DNA of 64,000 bases from G965276765 sp965276765 (GTDB taxonomy: Bacteria; Actinomycetota; Acidimicrobiia; Acidimicrobiales; Palsa-688): assembly GCA_965276765.1 (NCBI GenBank), contig OZ255627.1:4836001-4900000 (forward strand). Reading direction: 5' to 3'. Shown here piece by piece: positions 50,710 through 60,374 of this stretch (the first letter of the stretch is position 1; each line of letters starts with the position of its first letter). The translations under genes were made by a program, and so were the position numbers. The notes under the pieces are model-generated. The model did no database searches. It was given only the letters and a program-made list of their open reading frames with translations, and was not told the DNA's origin.

Positions 50710-51954
50710 TCAGCGAGCCACCCCGGCGGCGTGCAGGACGAGCAGGGTCGCAAAGCCGCAGATCGACGCCGGCAGACCGACCCGGACGCCGACCATCGTC
50801 AGGTCGCGTCCGCGGGCCCGGACGTCGAGTCGCCCCAGGGTGTCAAGCCACAGCAGGCTGGCGAGCGTGCCCGTGACGAGCAGCACCGGGCCCATGTTGA
50901 CCCCGATGAGTGTCGCCCACAGCGTCGGGGTGGCGTGGTGGCCGAGGGCAGGCAAGAGGACGAGGAGGGCGGGGAGGTTGTTGACGACGTTGGCGAGCAG
51001 GGCGCTCACGCCGGCGGTCCTGGCCAGACCGAGCACGTCGGAGCCGCCGAGAAGCTGGGCGATCTGCACGTGAGCTACGGCCGCGGCGGCGAGGACGGCG
51101 AGGGCGCCGGCCACGAGCGCCGTACCGATCGGTATCGAACGCCATGGGGCTCGGCGCACGATGGCGAGCAGGACGACGTCGGCGGCGAGGGCCACCTCCC
51201 ACTCCTCTATTCCCACGCTGCGACCGAGGACGAATCCGACGAGGACGGCAAACACGATCGACCCGCCCACCGCCAGCGCCCGGCGGGCGTCCCGGTCGAG
51301 GCCTTCGCCCACCGGGTCGACGGGGTCGGCCGGGGCGGCCGGGCCGCCCGGGTCGGCTGCCTCCGCCGGCGCGCTCCGGGATGGCAGCCGGCGATAGCAC
51401 AGCCAGCCGACGATGACGGCGACGAGCGACGGCAGCCCGAGGTGACCGAGGAACGCCGCGCTCGAGGCGCCGGTGGAGGAGACGACGATCAGGTTGGTGA
51501 GGTTGGAGACCGGGAGGGCGGATGACGCCAGCCACGAGAGGATCACCGGTTGGAGGGCGAGCGTGAAGGGGTCGAGGCCCCGCTGGCGAGCCACGTTGAT
51601 GTACAGCGGGGTGAGCAGGACGACCCCGGCGTCGAGGTTGAGCACCGTCGTGACGAGGGCGGCGAGCACCCAGAGACCCCCGACGGCGTGGCGGCCCCTC
51701 GTGAGCAGGCCGGCGGCGGCCGAGAAGAATCCGAGCCGATCGAGGAGCACGGCCAGTGGCACGGCGGCAAGAAGAAACCCGATGGGTTGGTCGAGGCGGC
51801 GGAGGGCGTCAAGAGTGCCGTGGACCGAAGCGGCACCGGCGATCAGGTCGACGCCGGCGGCCACCACAGGCACGACCCACGCCGGCAGACCTGCCGGCCT
51901 GGTGACGGCGCCGGCGACGCCGGCGACGAGCAGGATGATGCTGAGGGTTGCCAA
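50710..51954 (-). CDS. SLC13/ArsB-type membrane permease
   Basis: Integral membrane transporter of about 414 residues with 10-11 hydrophobic segments and the ArsB/NhaD/SLC13 (ion transporter superfamily) look. Examples are LDRLGFFSAAAGLLTRGR, LVTTVLNLDAGVVLLTPLYINVA and LLANVVNNLPALLVLLPAL. The VVNNLPA motif is typical. Possible cargo includes arsenite or organic anions; none is set. The start is uncertain: TTG 51954 gives a normal length; CTG 51975, overlapping the upstream SDR stop, is also in frame. It is probably cotranscribed with the SDR gene. The upstream 255 bases of open frame are a shadow. Confidence 0.82.
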   Translation of the reverse strand: MATLSIILLVAGVAGAVTRPAGLPAWVVPVVAAGVDLIAGAASVHGTLDALRRLDQPIGFLLAAVPLAVLLDRLGFFSAAAGLLTRGRHAVGGLWVLAALVTTVLNLDAGVVLLTPLYINVARQRGLDPFTLALQPVILSWLASSALPVSNLTNLIVVSSTGASSAAFLGHLGLPSLVAVIVGWLCYRRLPSRSAPAEAADPGGPAAPADPVDPVGEGLDRDARRALAVGGSIVFAVLVGFVLGRSVGIEEWEVALAADVVLLAIVRRAPWRSIPIGTALVAGALAVLAAAAVAHVQIAQLLGGSDVLGLARTAGVSALLANVVNNLPALLVLLPALGHHATPTLWATLIGVNMGPVLLVTGTLASLLWLDTLGRLDVRARGRDLTMVGVRVGLPASICGFATLLVLHAAGVAR

Positions 51955-51971
51955 TCGGGTGAGCCGACTGC

Positions 51972-52732
<761 letters not shown>

Positions 52733-52736
<4 letters not shown>

Positions 52737-53185
52737 CGCCGGAGGAACCTCCCGCCCACCCGTCCCTGCACCACGCCGAGGAGCCACCCGACGAGCAGCA
52801 CGACGGCCGTAACCCACTCGGAGAAGAGGAGCAGCACGACGCCGGCGATCACGACCACGCTCGACACAAGCGCCGCAAGTCGCTGGCCCGCCACTCCCCC
52901 CAGGCCGTCATGGCCAAGACCGGAGCGCCCGAGCCCCAGGGCCCCCAACCCGCCCCCGCCGTCCGGGCCGACCCCCGAAGCCCGGCGCTCTGGACCCGGT
53001 GAACCCGGCCGAGTGAACCCGATCGGGGGAAGACCGCGCATGGCGTGCTCCAACTCGGTCAGTGCCGTCGCCTCGGCGGCCTCTTGCAGCCGCTCGGCGA
53101 ACTCGTCGGGACCGAGGCGACCCGACGAGCAGTGACGACGTAGTTCTTCGATCGTGCGGTCCCGGTCGTCGTCGGAGATGCGCAT
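52733..53185 (-). CDS. DUF1707 (SHOCT-like) membrane protein
   Basis: A 150-residue actinobacterial protein. Residues 1-50 are the DUF1707 domain (MRISDDDRDRTIEELRRHC...LGPDEFAERL). It is followed by a Gly-rich linker and two membrane segments near the C-terminus (about 103-120 and 123-141). The function is unknown; such proteins are often in envelope stress regulons. TACCCT (53200 to 53195) lies 9 bases before ATG 53185. It overlaps the SDR start by 4 bases. Confidence 0.85.
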
Positions 53186-53271
53186 GGCCGTAGGAGGGTA
53201 CTAAGCGAACGCCCCGTCGGCGCGGGTTGCTCATCCCGGCGACGGAAGAGACGGGCGATCGTGACGCCCGG

Positions 53272-54351
53272 CTACCAATCGAGCGTGAGCTGCTCGGCCG
53301 GGGCAGTGCCGGCCGGGCGCTCCCTCGTCGGCTCCGGCGGCCGACCTTTCCGCCGAAGCGGTCCAAGCCTGACGGCGCCGGGTGAAACGGCAGGAACCCC
53401 GGGCGATGCGGCCGCGGGGGACGCGCTGGACGCTTCCACCATGGATCTGACCTTGGCGCTCAACGCCTTCTGCTCGGCGGTCGGAAGATAGGCCCTGCGG
53501 TAGAGGGCATCGGTAGCGTCGGCCATCTCGGGGTGCGTGGAGCGCAGGGTGGTCAGATAGTGCTCCCTCACACCCGGCTTCAGGTGCAGGGCGACGGTCG
53601 AGATGGACGCTGCCCTGGCGTCCACGCAGGCTTCGACGACCTCACGGAGCTGATGGTCTCGATCCGAGAGGCCGGGCAGGATGGGGGCAATGAGCACCCC
53701 GCAGGCGACGCCGGCCCGGTTGAGGCGACGCACGGCGTCGACCCGGGATCGAGGTCGGGGTGTCCCCGGCTCGGTGAGGCGCCAGACGTCGTCGTCGAGC
53801 GTGCCGATCGAGAGGTTCACGCGCACGTCGGTCCTCGCCGCGGCGGCGACGAGGAGGTCGAGATCGCGCAGGATGAGTGTCGACTTGGTGAGGATGGAAA
53901 ACGGGTTGGCGGCGTCGCCGAGCGTTCGCACGATCCCCTGCGTCAGGTGGTACTTGCCCTCGCAGCGCTGGTACGGGTCGGTGTTGGTCCCCATGGCGAT
54001 GTGGTGACCGCCCCAGCGACGCCCGGCCATCTCGGCCCTGAGCCGCTCGACGGCGTTAACCTTCACGACGATCTTGGTCTGAAAGTCCTCGCCGATGCCG
54101 AGACCGAGATAGTCGTGGGTCGGGCGGGCGAAGCAGTAGGTACAGGCGTGGCTGCACCCTCGGTAGGCGTTGATGGTGAAACGAAACGGCATCGGTGACG
54201 ACCCCGGCACCTCGTTGATGATCCGCTTGGCGTTGACGTGGAGAAACTCCATCCCCTTGAACTCACCCCTTCCGACGTGGCGCTCCGCCAATGCCTCGGC
54301 ATCGAAGAGGGCGTCTTTCCCCTGCCCTTCCCCAACCGTCGGCCACCGCAT
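53272..54351 (-). CDS. Radical SAM protein of the Rv2578c/SplB-like family, SOS-regulated
   Basis: Radical SAM enzyme of 359 residues. The cluster motif CSHACTYC (C-X3-C-X2-C) follows INAYRGC; FARPTHDYLGL, GTNTDPYQ and LTKSTLILRDLDLL are family landmarks. It matches the mycobacterial Rv2578c group, related to spore photoproduct lyase by annotation only. Start ATG 54351 gives the shared MRW opening and is 7 bases after TAGGGT (54364 to 54359), so the message is leaderless. A LexA box fills the promoter spacer. Rv2578c is itself reported in the M. tuberculosis LexA regulon. A role in DNA or damage metabolism is likely, the reaction unknown. The C-terminal 60 residues are low complexity. Confidence 0.92.
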   Translation of the reverse strand: MRWPTVGEGQGKDALFDAEALAERHVGRGEFKGMEFLHVNAKRIINEVPGSSPMPFRFTINAYRGCSHACTYCFARPTHDYLGLGIGEDFQTKIVVKVNAVERLRAEMAGRRWGGHHIAMGTNTDPYQRCEGKYHLTQGIVRTLGDAANPFSILTKSTLILRDLDLLVAAAARTDVRVNLSIGTLDDDVWRLTEPGTPRPRSRVDAVRRLNRAGVACGVLIAPILPGLSDRDHQLREVVEACVDARAASISTVALHLKPGVREHYLTTLRSTHPEMADATDALYRRAYLPTAEQKALSAKVRSMVEASSASPAAASPGVPAVSPGAVRLGPLRRKGRPPEPTRERPAGTAPAEQLTLDW

Positions 54352-54358
54352 CGCTGCC

Positions 54359-54388
54359 ACCCTATCGAACACATGTTCGATACGTCAA
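54359..54388 (-). promoter_or_regulatory. LexA-controlled promoter of the radical SAM gene
   Basis: On the minus strand TTGACG (54388 to 54383) and TAGGGT (54364 to 54359) are 18 bases apart. The spacer contains TCGAACATGTGTTCGA (54380 to 54365), a perfect TCGAAC-N4-GTTCGA SOS box. LexA bound there should block RNA polymerase fully. The start falls at the ATG 54351. Confidence 0.88.
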
Positions 54389-54430
54389 CGCCAGATTGCC
54401 CATCCGGTGCGCACCTGCCACCGTGGATCC

Positions 54431-55057
54431 ATGACGACGCCCGATGCTGTCGCCCGCCTGTCGAGCAGTCACGAGCTGCGTGAGGTCTATCCCGACGCCA
54501 GCTACCGCTCGCAACGCAAGGAGATCGACCACATCGACGAGCACTGCCGGCGTTTCATCGGCCTCTCGCCGTTCTGCGTCCTCTCGACCGTCGGCCCGGC
54601 CGGAACGCCCGACGTCAGTCCCCGTGGCGGCGAGCCCGGCTTCGTGCGGGTGACCGACGAGCACACCGTCGCCCTCGCCGACCGGCCCGGCAACTACCGC
54701 CTCGACAACCTCACCAACGCCGTCGAACGGCCCGACGTGGCGCTGCTCTTCCTGGTGCCGGGCATCGACGAGACCCTTCGGGTCTACGGGCGGGCGGAGG
54801 TGATCACCCTCAACGACCGCCGGAGGGCCACGCTCGGCGTGGACGCCAAGGGTCGCAGCGAACTGCGAATCGAGGTGCGCATGGCGTTCTTCCACTGCGC
54901 CAAGGCCCTCATGCGCTCGCGCCTGTGGGACCAGGACGCCCAGGTGGACAGGGATGCGTTCCCGGCGATGGGCCAGTTGATGAACGATCACGCCCGACTG
55001 TCGACACCCGTTGAAACTCAAGGGGAAATGCTCCGCCGGTACGAGCCCACGCTCTGA
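54431..55057 (+). CDS. Pyridoxamine 5'-phosphate oxidase-family FMN-binding protein
   Basis: Split-barrel flavin-binding protein of 208 residues. The MSMEG_1024-like family pattern is FCVLSTVGPAGTPDVSPRGGEPGFV, ADRPGNYRLDNLTNAVERPDVALLFLVPGIDETLRVYGRA and AFFHCAKALMRSRLW. It may bind FMN, heme or F420; the chemistry is not known. Start ATG 54431. It is divergent from the radical SAM gene; its start is 51 bases from the LexA box, so it may share SOS control. Confidence 0.85.
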   Translation: MTTPDAVARLSSSHELREVYPDASYRSQRKEIDHIDEHCRRFIGLSPFCVLSTVGPAGTPDVSPRGGEPGFVRVTDEHTVALADRPGNYRLDNLTNAVERPDVALLFLVPGIDETLRVYGRAEVITLNDRRRATLGVDAKGRSELRIEVRMAFFHCAKALMRSRLWDQDAQVDRDAFPAMGQLMNDHARLSTPVETQGEMLRRYEPTL

Positions 55058-55065
55058 CAGGAGGT

Positions 55066-55938
55066 TCAGGGCGGGGCGGGCTCCGAGTGTTCCCTGGTGC
55101 GGCGGACGGCTGGTGAGCGCGCCAACCAGTAGATGCCGAGCACCATGACGACCAGGGCGACGACCTCGGCCGCGGCCGCTCCCGCACCCCCGGAAATCGT
55201 TTCCCCAAAGGCGACCGCGCCGATGACGATGCTGACGACCGGATCGACGGCCGACATGGTCGGCAGGGAGACATCGAGCGAGCCGGCCTGGAACGCACTC
55301 TGGGCGATGACCATGCCGCCGATGCCGATCACGGCGAGGGCGTAGGGCTCCCAGTGGGTGAAGACGCTCGCCACGCTCTGGGAGAGCAGGCCACCGGTGG
55401 TCTTGGTGAGCGCGGCCGCCACGCCGTAGATCGTCCCGGCACTGGCCGAGAGAAGCAGCGCCCGTGCCCTGCCCTTGGTTCTCTGGCCGAAGCCGGCGAG
55501 CAACAGGCAGAGGCCGCAGCCGGCGACGAGGAGCAGGAGCCATGTCTGCGGCTCGATGAAGTCGTGGCCCGCGGCCGGATCGGCGACGGCCTGGAAGGCC
55601 CCGAGGCCGGCGCAGACGGCCAGGGCGGAGAGCCAGTCGGAGCGAGCCAGCCGGGTCCCGTTGAGCCTGGCGCCGATGGGGAGGGCAAAGAGCAACCCGC
55701 AGACGAGCAGGGGTTGGACGAGCACGAGGGTCCCGCGGTCGATGGCGACAAACTGCAGGACGTAGCCGGCGATATCGGCTCCGACGCCGAGGACCCAGAT
55801 GGGGTTGCGCAGCAGGCGGGTGAGCAGCCCGAGACGCAGGGAGGCCTCGGCCGGGACGGCGGCCGCCGTGCGCTGTTGGAGGACCGATGCGATGGCGTAG
55901 AGCAACGCCGCGCCCAGCGCGCAGAAGACCGCCAACAT
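55066..55938 (-). CDS. DMT-family (EamA-like) membrane transporter
   Basis: Integral membrane protein of 290 residues with about nine to ten membrane segments, of the drug/metabolite transporter superfamily (ALLYAIASVLQQRTAA, TLVLVQPLLVCGLLFALPIGA, MSAVDPVVSIVIGAVAFGE). No substrate can be set. ATG 55938 is 7 bases after TAGCGT (55951 to 55946). It is convergent with the flavin-binding protein gene, with only 8 bases between the stops. Confidence 0.85.
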   Translation of the reverse strand: MLAVFCALGAALLYAIASVLQQRTAAAVPAEASLRLGLLTRLLRNPIWVLGVGADIAGYVLQFVAIDRGTLVLVQPLLVCGLLFALPIGARLNGTRLARSDWLSALAVCAGLGAFQAVADPAAGHDFIEPQTWLLLLVAGCGLCLLLAGFGQRTKGRARALLLSASAGTIYGVAAALTKTTGGLLSQSVASVFTHWEPYALAVIGIGGMVIAQSAFQAGSLDVSLPTMSAVDPVVSIVIGAVAFGETISGGAGAAAAEVVALVVMVLGIYWLARSPAVRRTREHSEPAPP

Positions 55939-56011
55939 CGCCGGGACGCTATCGCGACCTCGGCCCCCGACGGCTACGGCCCTGCGGCCGCCAGGGGTCC
56001 GAGGCAGACGA

Positions 56012-57067
56012 TCAGCAGGCGCTCTTGTAGAGGTAGGACTTCATCGACGACAGGTTGGCCTTGGTGATGGCAACCAGTTTGGTGCCGATCTGCTTGGTGA
56101 CCTTCTTGCCGGTGAGGGAGTTGACGGCCTGCTCGACGCCGAGCTGGCCTTCCTGGTACGGCTGCTGGACGATGAGCGCATCGACCACGTTGCTGTTGAG
56201 CTGCTGCACCTCTTGGGGCTCGGCGTCGAAGCCGACGACCTTCACCTTTCCGGCTGCGCCGGCCTGCCTGAGGCCGGTACCGACGCCGCCCGCGGTCAGG
56301 GTGTTGATGGCGAAGATGCCCGAGAGGTCGGGGTGCGCCGAAAGCTCGGAGCTGACAAGCGAAGCGGCGGTGTTGGCGTCGTCCTGGTCGTATTGGACCG
56401 GGAGCACCTTGATGTGGGGGAAGGACTTCATCGCCTTGGCGAAGCCCTGGGCCCTGGCGTCTGTGGTGGAGATGCCGGGCTGCTCGTTGATGACCACGAC
56501 CGATCCCTTGTCGTGGACCAGCTTGGCCAGGGTCCTGGCCGCCAACTCGCCACCGTAGAGGTTGTTCGACGAGATCGACGAGACGGCGAGGGAGCTGTTG
56601 GTGACGCTCGTGTCGACCTGGACAAGCGTGATGCCGGCGGACTTCATCTGCTGCATCGGGGCGATGAGGGCATGGGAGTCGGTCGGGGCGATGAGCACGG
56701 CGTTGGGCTTGCTCGCCGTCACCGAGTTGACGATCGGGATCTGCTGGGGTGCGCTGAACGTCGGCGGACCCTGGACCGTTATCTTGGCGCCGAGCTTCGC
56801 CGCCTCGGCCTTGGCCCCACATCCCATGGTGATGTAGAAGGGGTCGGCGTTGGTCCCCTCGATGAGCGCGAGGGTCTTGCCCTTACCGGCCCCGCTGCTC
56901 GGCGACGCCGATGCAGCCGATGTGCTCGACGAGCCGTTGCCGCTCGAGCCTGCGGTGGTGGCGGTCGTGTTGCCCGACGACGTCTTGGAGCTCGAACCGC
57001 ATCCGGCGGCGACGAGGGCAACGACGCCAACGACGGCTGCGGTGGTGACGAGTTTTCTGGTGTTCAT
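56012..57067 (-). CDS. Sugar ABC transporter substrate-binding lipoprotein
   Basis: Ribose-type periplasmic binding protein (type 1), 351 residues. A signal peptide ends in lipobox VAAGC with Cys23 as the lipid anchor; a Ser/Thr-rich tether (24-60) follows. The binding domain starts TLALIEGTNADPFYITMGCG and includes PNAVLIAPTD, TLVQVDTSV and NEQPGISTTDARAQGF. AGGAGTAGC before ATG 57067 is a good ribosome-binding site. It is the last gene of the LacI-isomerase-ABC operon. Ligand: mannose or a related hexose is the best guess from context. Confidence 0.92.
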   Translation of the reverse strand: MNTRKLVTTAAVVGVVALVAAGCGSSSKTSSGNTTATTAGSSGNGSSSTSAASASPSSGAGKGKTLALIEGTNADPFYITMGCGAKAEAAKLGAKITVQGPPTFSAPQQIPIVNSVTASKPNAVLIAPTDSHALIAPMQQMKSAGITLVQVDTSVTNSSLAVSSISSNNLYGGELAARTLAKLVHDKGSVVVINEQPGISTTDARAQGFAKAMKSFPHIKVLPVQYDQDDANTAASLVSSELSAHPDLSGIFAINTLTAGGVGTGLRQAGAAGKVKVVGFDAEPQEVQQLNSNVVDALIVQQPYQEGQLGVEQAVNSLTGKKVTKQIGTKLVAITKANLSSMKSYLYKSAC

Positions 57068-57152
57068 TGCTACTCCTGCCTTGGTTTGGTGACTTGAAGA
57101 CGGACCGGCGTGACGCTCGGCCGCCGCTTCTCCTGGTGATGCCCTCCTTTCG

Positions 57153-58259
57153 TCAGCCCCTGGCTGCGCTCCGACGACGCAGTTGGTCGGCGTAGACCGC
57201 CACGACGAGCACGACACCCACGGCGACGCCCTGCCAGAAGGTCTGGACGCCGACGATGACGAGCCCGGCGTCGAGGACGACGGGGATCAGGACGCCGACG
57301 ACCGTTCCAAACATCGAGCCGACGCCGCCGAAGAGGCTCGTCCCTCCGAGGATCACCGCAGTGATCACGGTGAGGTTGTCGTCGTTGTGCGATGCGAGGG
57401 TGGTGGTCGTGAAGTGGGCCAGGCTCAGGTCACCGGCGAGACCGGAGAGCAGACCCATGAGTGCGTAGACCGCGATCAGGTGCCGGTCGACGTGGATGCC
57501 GGCCCGGCGCGCCCCCTCGGCGTTGGATCCGATGGCAAAGGTGTAGCGACCGAAGCGGGTCAGGGTAAGGACGAGCCCGAAGATCACGGCGATCACCACG
57601 GCGATGACGACCAGCCAAGGAAACGGGCCGAGCGAACCGTTGCCGATGGTGTTGGACAGGTCGGTAGGCACGCTGGTGTCGTCGACGCCCTTGGTCAGCA
57701 CCTGGGCCAGGCCGAGGGCAGCACCGAAGCCGCCGAGGGTCACGATGAACGGCGGCAGCTTGGCCTTGGCGATGATGACGCCCTGGAGCACCCCCCAGGC
57801 CATGCCGGCCGCCACTCCGGCGACGAGGCCGATCACGATCACGCCCCACCCCGCCGCGTACGGGCTCCCCGAGCTGACGGCGCTCATGGTCTTGACGGCG
57901 ATGACCCCGGAGAAGACGAGCACCGAACCCACGGAGAGGTCGATGCCGGCGGTGATGATGACGAAGGTCATGCCGACGGCCATGACCAGGTCGACGGATG
58001 CGTCGATGAAGATGCTCTTGATGTCGAAGCTGGCGAGGAACTGATGCGGTTTCAAGCCGCTGAAGACGGCGGCGATGACGATCAGGACGAGAAAGATCCA
58101 CACCGGACTGCTCGACGAGAAGACCCGGCCGGTCACCTGCTTCCACGCCGGCGTAGGGGGCCCGGCGACGGCGGCGCCAGGCTCGGCTCGGTTGACGTCG
58201 CCACGATCCTCGTCGGGACTCGCGTGGGCGGAGGTCGCAGTGGCGGGGGGCCGGCTCAT
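57153..58259 (-). CDS. Sugar ABC transporter permease
   Basis: RbsC/XylH-like permease of 368 residues with about ten membrane segments. A hydrophilic N-terminal extension (about 45 residues) precedes the domain. DLVMAVGMTFVIITAGIDLSVGS is the family signature, and FAIGSNAEGARRAGIHV is the EAA-type loop that contacts the ATPase. It overlaps the ATPase stop by 4 bases (ATGA) and lies 85 bases upstream of the binding-protein gene. Confidence 0.93.
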   Translation of the reverse strand: MSRPPATATSAHASPDEDRGDVNRAEPGAAVAGPPTPAWKQVTGRVFSSSSPVWIFLVLIVIAAVFSGLKPHQFLASFDIKSIFIDASVDLVMAVGMTFVIITAGIDLSVGSVLVFSGVIAVKTMSAVSSGSPYAAGWGVIVIGLVAGVAAGMAWGVLQGVIIAKAKLPPFIVTLGGFGAALGLAQVLTKGVDDTSVPTDLSNTIGNGSLGPFPWLVVIAVVIAVIFGLVLTLTRFGRYTFAIGSNAEGARRAGIHVDRHLIAVYALMGLLSGLAGDLSLAHFTTTTLASHNDDNLTVITAVILGGTSLFGGVGSMFGTVVGVLIPVVLDAGLVIVGVQTFWQGVAVGVVLVVAVYADQLRRRSAARG

Positions 58260-59098
58260 GCGGCGTCCTCCTGGACGAGGCCACCGGTCATGGCGGCGAC
58301 GAGGCGATCGACGTCAACGTCGTCGGCCGTGAAACGGGCGACCCTGCGCCCGAGGCGGAGCACCTCCACGCGGTCGGCGATCTCGATCACCTGGGGCATG
58401 TTGTGACTGACGAGCACGACCGTGATGCCGCCCTCGGCTACCCGCTTGATCGTCTCGAGGACCCGTTCGGTCTGCACCACCCCGAGCGCGGCGGTGGGCT
58501 CATCGAGGAACACGACCTTGTTGGCCCACGTCACCGCTCTGGCGACGGCCACGCTCTGACGCTGGCCGCCGGAGAGCGAGCCGACCGGCACGGTCGCGTC
58601 CTGCAGGTCCACCCCGAGCTCGAGAAAGGAGTCTCGGGCCCGCGACCGCATGGTTCGCTTGTCGAGGACGCCGAGGCGGCCCAAGATCCCGGGCCGGAGC
58701 ACCTCCCGGCCGAGGAACACGTTGGCGGCCCCGTCGAGGTCGGTGGCCAAGGCGAGGTCCTGGTAGACGGTCTCGATGCCGAGGACCTGGCCCTCGGTCG
58801 GTGAGGCGATGGTGACGGTCCTCCCGTCGACGCTTATCGTGCCACTGTCGGGGTGTTCGGCGCCGGAGAGGCACTTGACGAGGGTGCTCTTGCCGGCGCC
58901 GTTGTCGCCGACGAGGGCGACGATCTCGCCCGGGTAGGCGGTGAAGCTCGCGCCCCTGAGGGCCTGGACGTGGCCGTAGACCTTGGTCAGGTCGCGACCC
59001 TCGAGGATCGGGCGGCGGCCTGCGGAATCGGACGACGGCTCGGCCGTGGGCTCGGCGGCCGGCTGGTGGCCGGTGGGTGGGCCTTCGATGTCAGGCAT
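58256..59098 (-). CDS. Sugar ABC transporter ATP-binding protein, single-domain
   Basis: ABC ATPase of 280 residues. Walker A GDNGAGKST, signature LSGGQRQSVAVARA, Walker B VVFLDEPTAALG and switch VSHNMPQ are complete. It has one nucleotide-binding domain, whereas RbsA, XylG and MglA have two; single-domain forms (as in FrcA-type fructose/mannose importers) act as dimers. ATG 59098 is chosen over GTG 59146; its start lies 8 bases inside the isomerase 3' end. An N-terminal Pro/Ala-rich stretch of about 30 residues precedes the domain. Confidence 0.92.
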   Translation of the reverse strand: MPDIEGPPTGHQPAAEPTAEPSSDSAGRRPILEGRDLTKVYGHVQALRGASFTAYPGEIVALVGDNGAGKSTLVKCLSGAEHPDSGTISVDGRTVTIASPTEGQVLGIETVYQDLALATDLDGAANVFLGREVLRPGILGRLGVLDKRTMRSRARDSFLELGVDLQDATVPVGSLSGGQRQSVAVARAVTWANKVVFLDEPTAALGVVQTERVLETIKRVAEGGITVVLVSHNMPQVIEIADRVEVLRLGRRVARFTADDVDVDRLVAAMTGGLVQEDAA

Positions 59099-60374
59099 GA
59101 CGCGGCTCCTCTGGGTCGAACGGGTCGCCGGCGCCGGTGCCGGCACGGTGGTTGGGACGATCGCCGGGATCGGTGCGGGCGCCGTCGTTGGGGCGATCGT
59201 CGGAACCGGCGCCGCGGCCGGACCGGGCGGCGGGTCGCGGCGGCTGGCAGCGGACGATCTCGACGTCGCCGCCGATCCGGCTCGGGCCCGCCGCCCACGG
59301 CATGAGGATCACGTCACCGCGACGGAGGTCGATGCGGGCACCGCTCTCTGTATCGATGCGCCCCGCCCCACGGGTCACGACGAGTACGGCGAACGAGGCG
59401 TCGACGGCGACCTCGGGTTGGGGGCGGAGCCTCGACGCACGAAAGTAGGGCGCGGCGTCGGGCCCGAGCAGATCGACGGTGGGCGAGGCGGTCACTCCGG
59501 GTCGAACGGTCGTGCGCAGCCGGTCGACGTCGGCGGCGCTGAGCGCAGCGCGTGCCACACAGGCCAGGACCTCGTCGGGCCCGATGCCGAGCTGGCCTTC
59601 GGTGCCGTCGGGAACGGCGAAGCCATCCCACTCCAGGTTGAGCGACAGGTCGGTCGGCTCCTGCAGCTCCACGCAGAAGACCCCCGGCCCGATGGCGTGT
59701 GGGGTGCCGGCGGGCACGACGATGGCGTCCCCCGGCGTGACCTCGAGGTGGTTGAGGGCGCCGAGCAACGCCGCAGTGTCCTGGCTTGCCACCCACCGGG
59801 CCAGCTCGTCGGCGTCCTGATCGTGGCGGAACCCGAGCCAGACGCCCGCACCCCCGGCACCCCCGGCACCCCTGGCACCCCCGGCACCCCCGGCACCCCC
59901 GGCACCGAGGACGATCCAGGCCTCGGTCTTGCCGTGCCTGCTCCCCAGGTGGGAACGAGCGAAACGGTCCGATGGGTGCACATGGACAGGCAGGCGCTCG
60001 CCGGCGTCGAGCAGCTTGACGAGCATGCCCACGTCGTCGCCGTACCTGTCGACATGGTCGGGACCCAACCACGCCTCGGGGGCGGCCCCGACGGCGTCTC
60101 GAAGCCAGCGGCCGTCGGGCAAGTGGCTGAGGCCGTCGGTCGTCGCACCGAAGCGAGGGGTGGTCGACGCCAGCCACTCCTCAGGGCGGTAGGCGTCGGG
60201 CGAAGGGCTGCGTCTGAAGACGTCGGCGGCCCCGCTCGAGCGGTAAAACTGCCGGGGCCGGTTGGGCTCGAGGAGGATCGGCGCCGGATCGGCGCCAGAG
60301 ATGCGTGGGGGTGCGAGGGCGGGCCCGGGGGCGGTCGGGTCGAGCTCCTGGTCGTCGGGGTTGGGGAAGCTCAC
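59091..60374 (-). CDS. manA: Mannose-6-phosphate isomerase, class I-like
   Basis: Cupin-fold zinc enzyme for mannose 6-phosphate to fructose 6-phosphate, 427 residues. Metal-site motifs are HVHPSD, GKTEAWIVL and GTPHAIG; VCVELQEPTDLSLN (as FCVELQEPTDLSLN) is typical. Two oddities stand out. A Gly/Ala run (GAGGAGGAGG...) encoded by six 9-base repeats is inserted right after KTEAWIVL, beside the metal site. And a 45-residue polar tail (SGRGAGSDDRPNDGARTD...) extends the C-terminus. The start ATG 60374 overlaps the LacI stop by 4 bases. It links import to glycolysis. Confidence 0.88.
   Translation of the reverse strand: MSFPNPDDQELDPTAPGPALAPPRISGADPAPILLEPNRPRQFYRSSGAADVFRRSPSPDAYRPEEWLASTTPRFGATTDGLSHLPDGRWLRDAVGAAPEAWLGPDHVDRYGDDVGMLVKLLDAGERLPVHVHPSDRFARSHLGSRHGKTEAWIVLGAGGAGGAGGARGAGGAGGAGVWLGFRHDQDADELARWVASQDTAALLGALNHLEVTPGDAIVVPAGTPHAIGPGVFCVELQEPTDLSLNLEWDGFAVPDGTEGQLGIGPDEVLACVARAALSAADVDRLRTTVRPGVTASPTVDLLGPDAAPYFRASRLRPQPEVAVDASFAVLVVTRGAGRIDTESGARIDLRRGDVILMPWAAGPSRIGGDVEIVRCQPPRPAARSGRGAGSDDRPNDGARTDPGDRPNHRAGTGAGDPFDPEEPRHA
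59851..59904. repeat. Six 9-bp tandem repeats inside manA
   Basis: CCCCCGGCA is repeated six times with one C-to-T variant in the third copy. It encodes an Ala-Gly-Gly run on the minus strand. Copy-number changes would keep the frame, changing only loop length. Confidence 0.9.

Noticed and set aside
57183..58406. A 407-codon frame on + over the ABC permease
   Set aside because: The permease on - has a full family signature. The + frame is Asp/His/Gly-rich low complexity.
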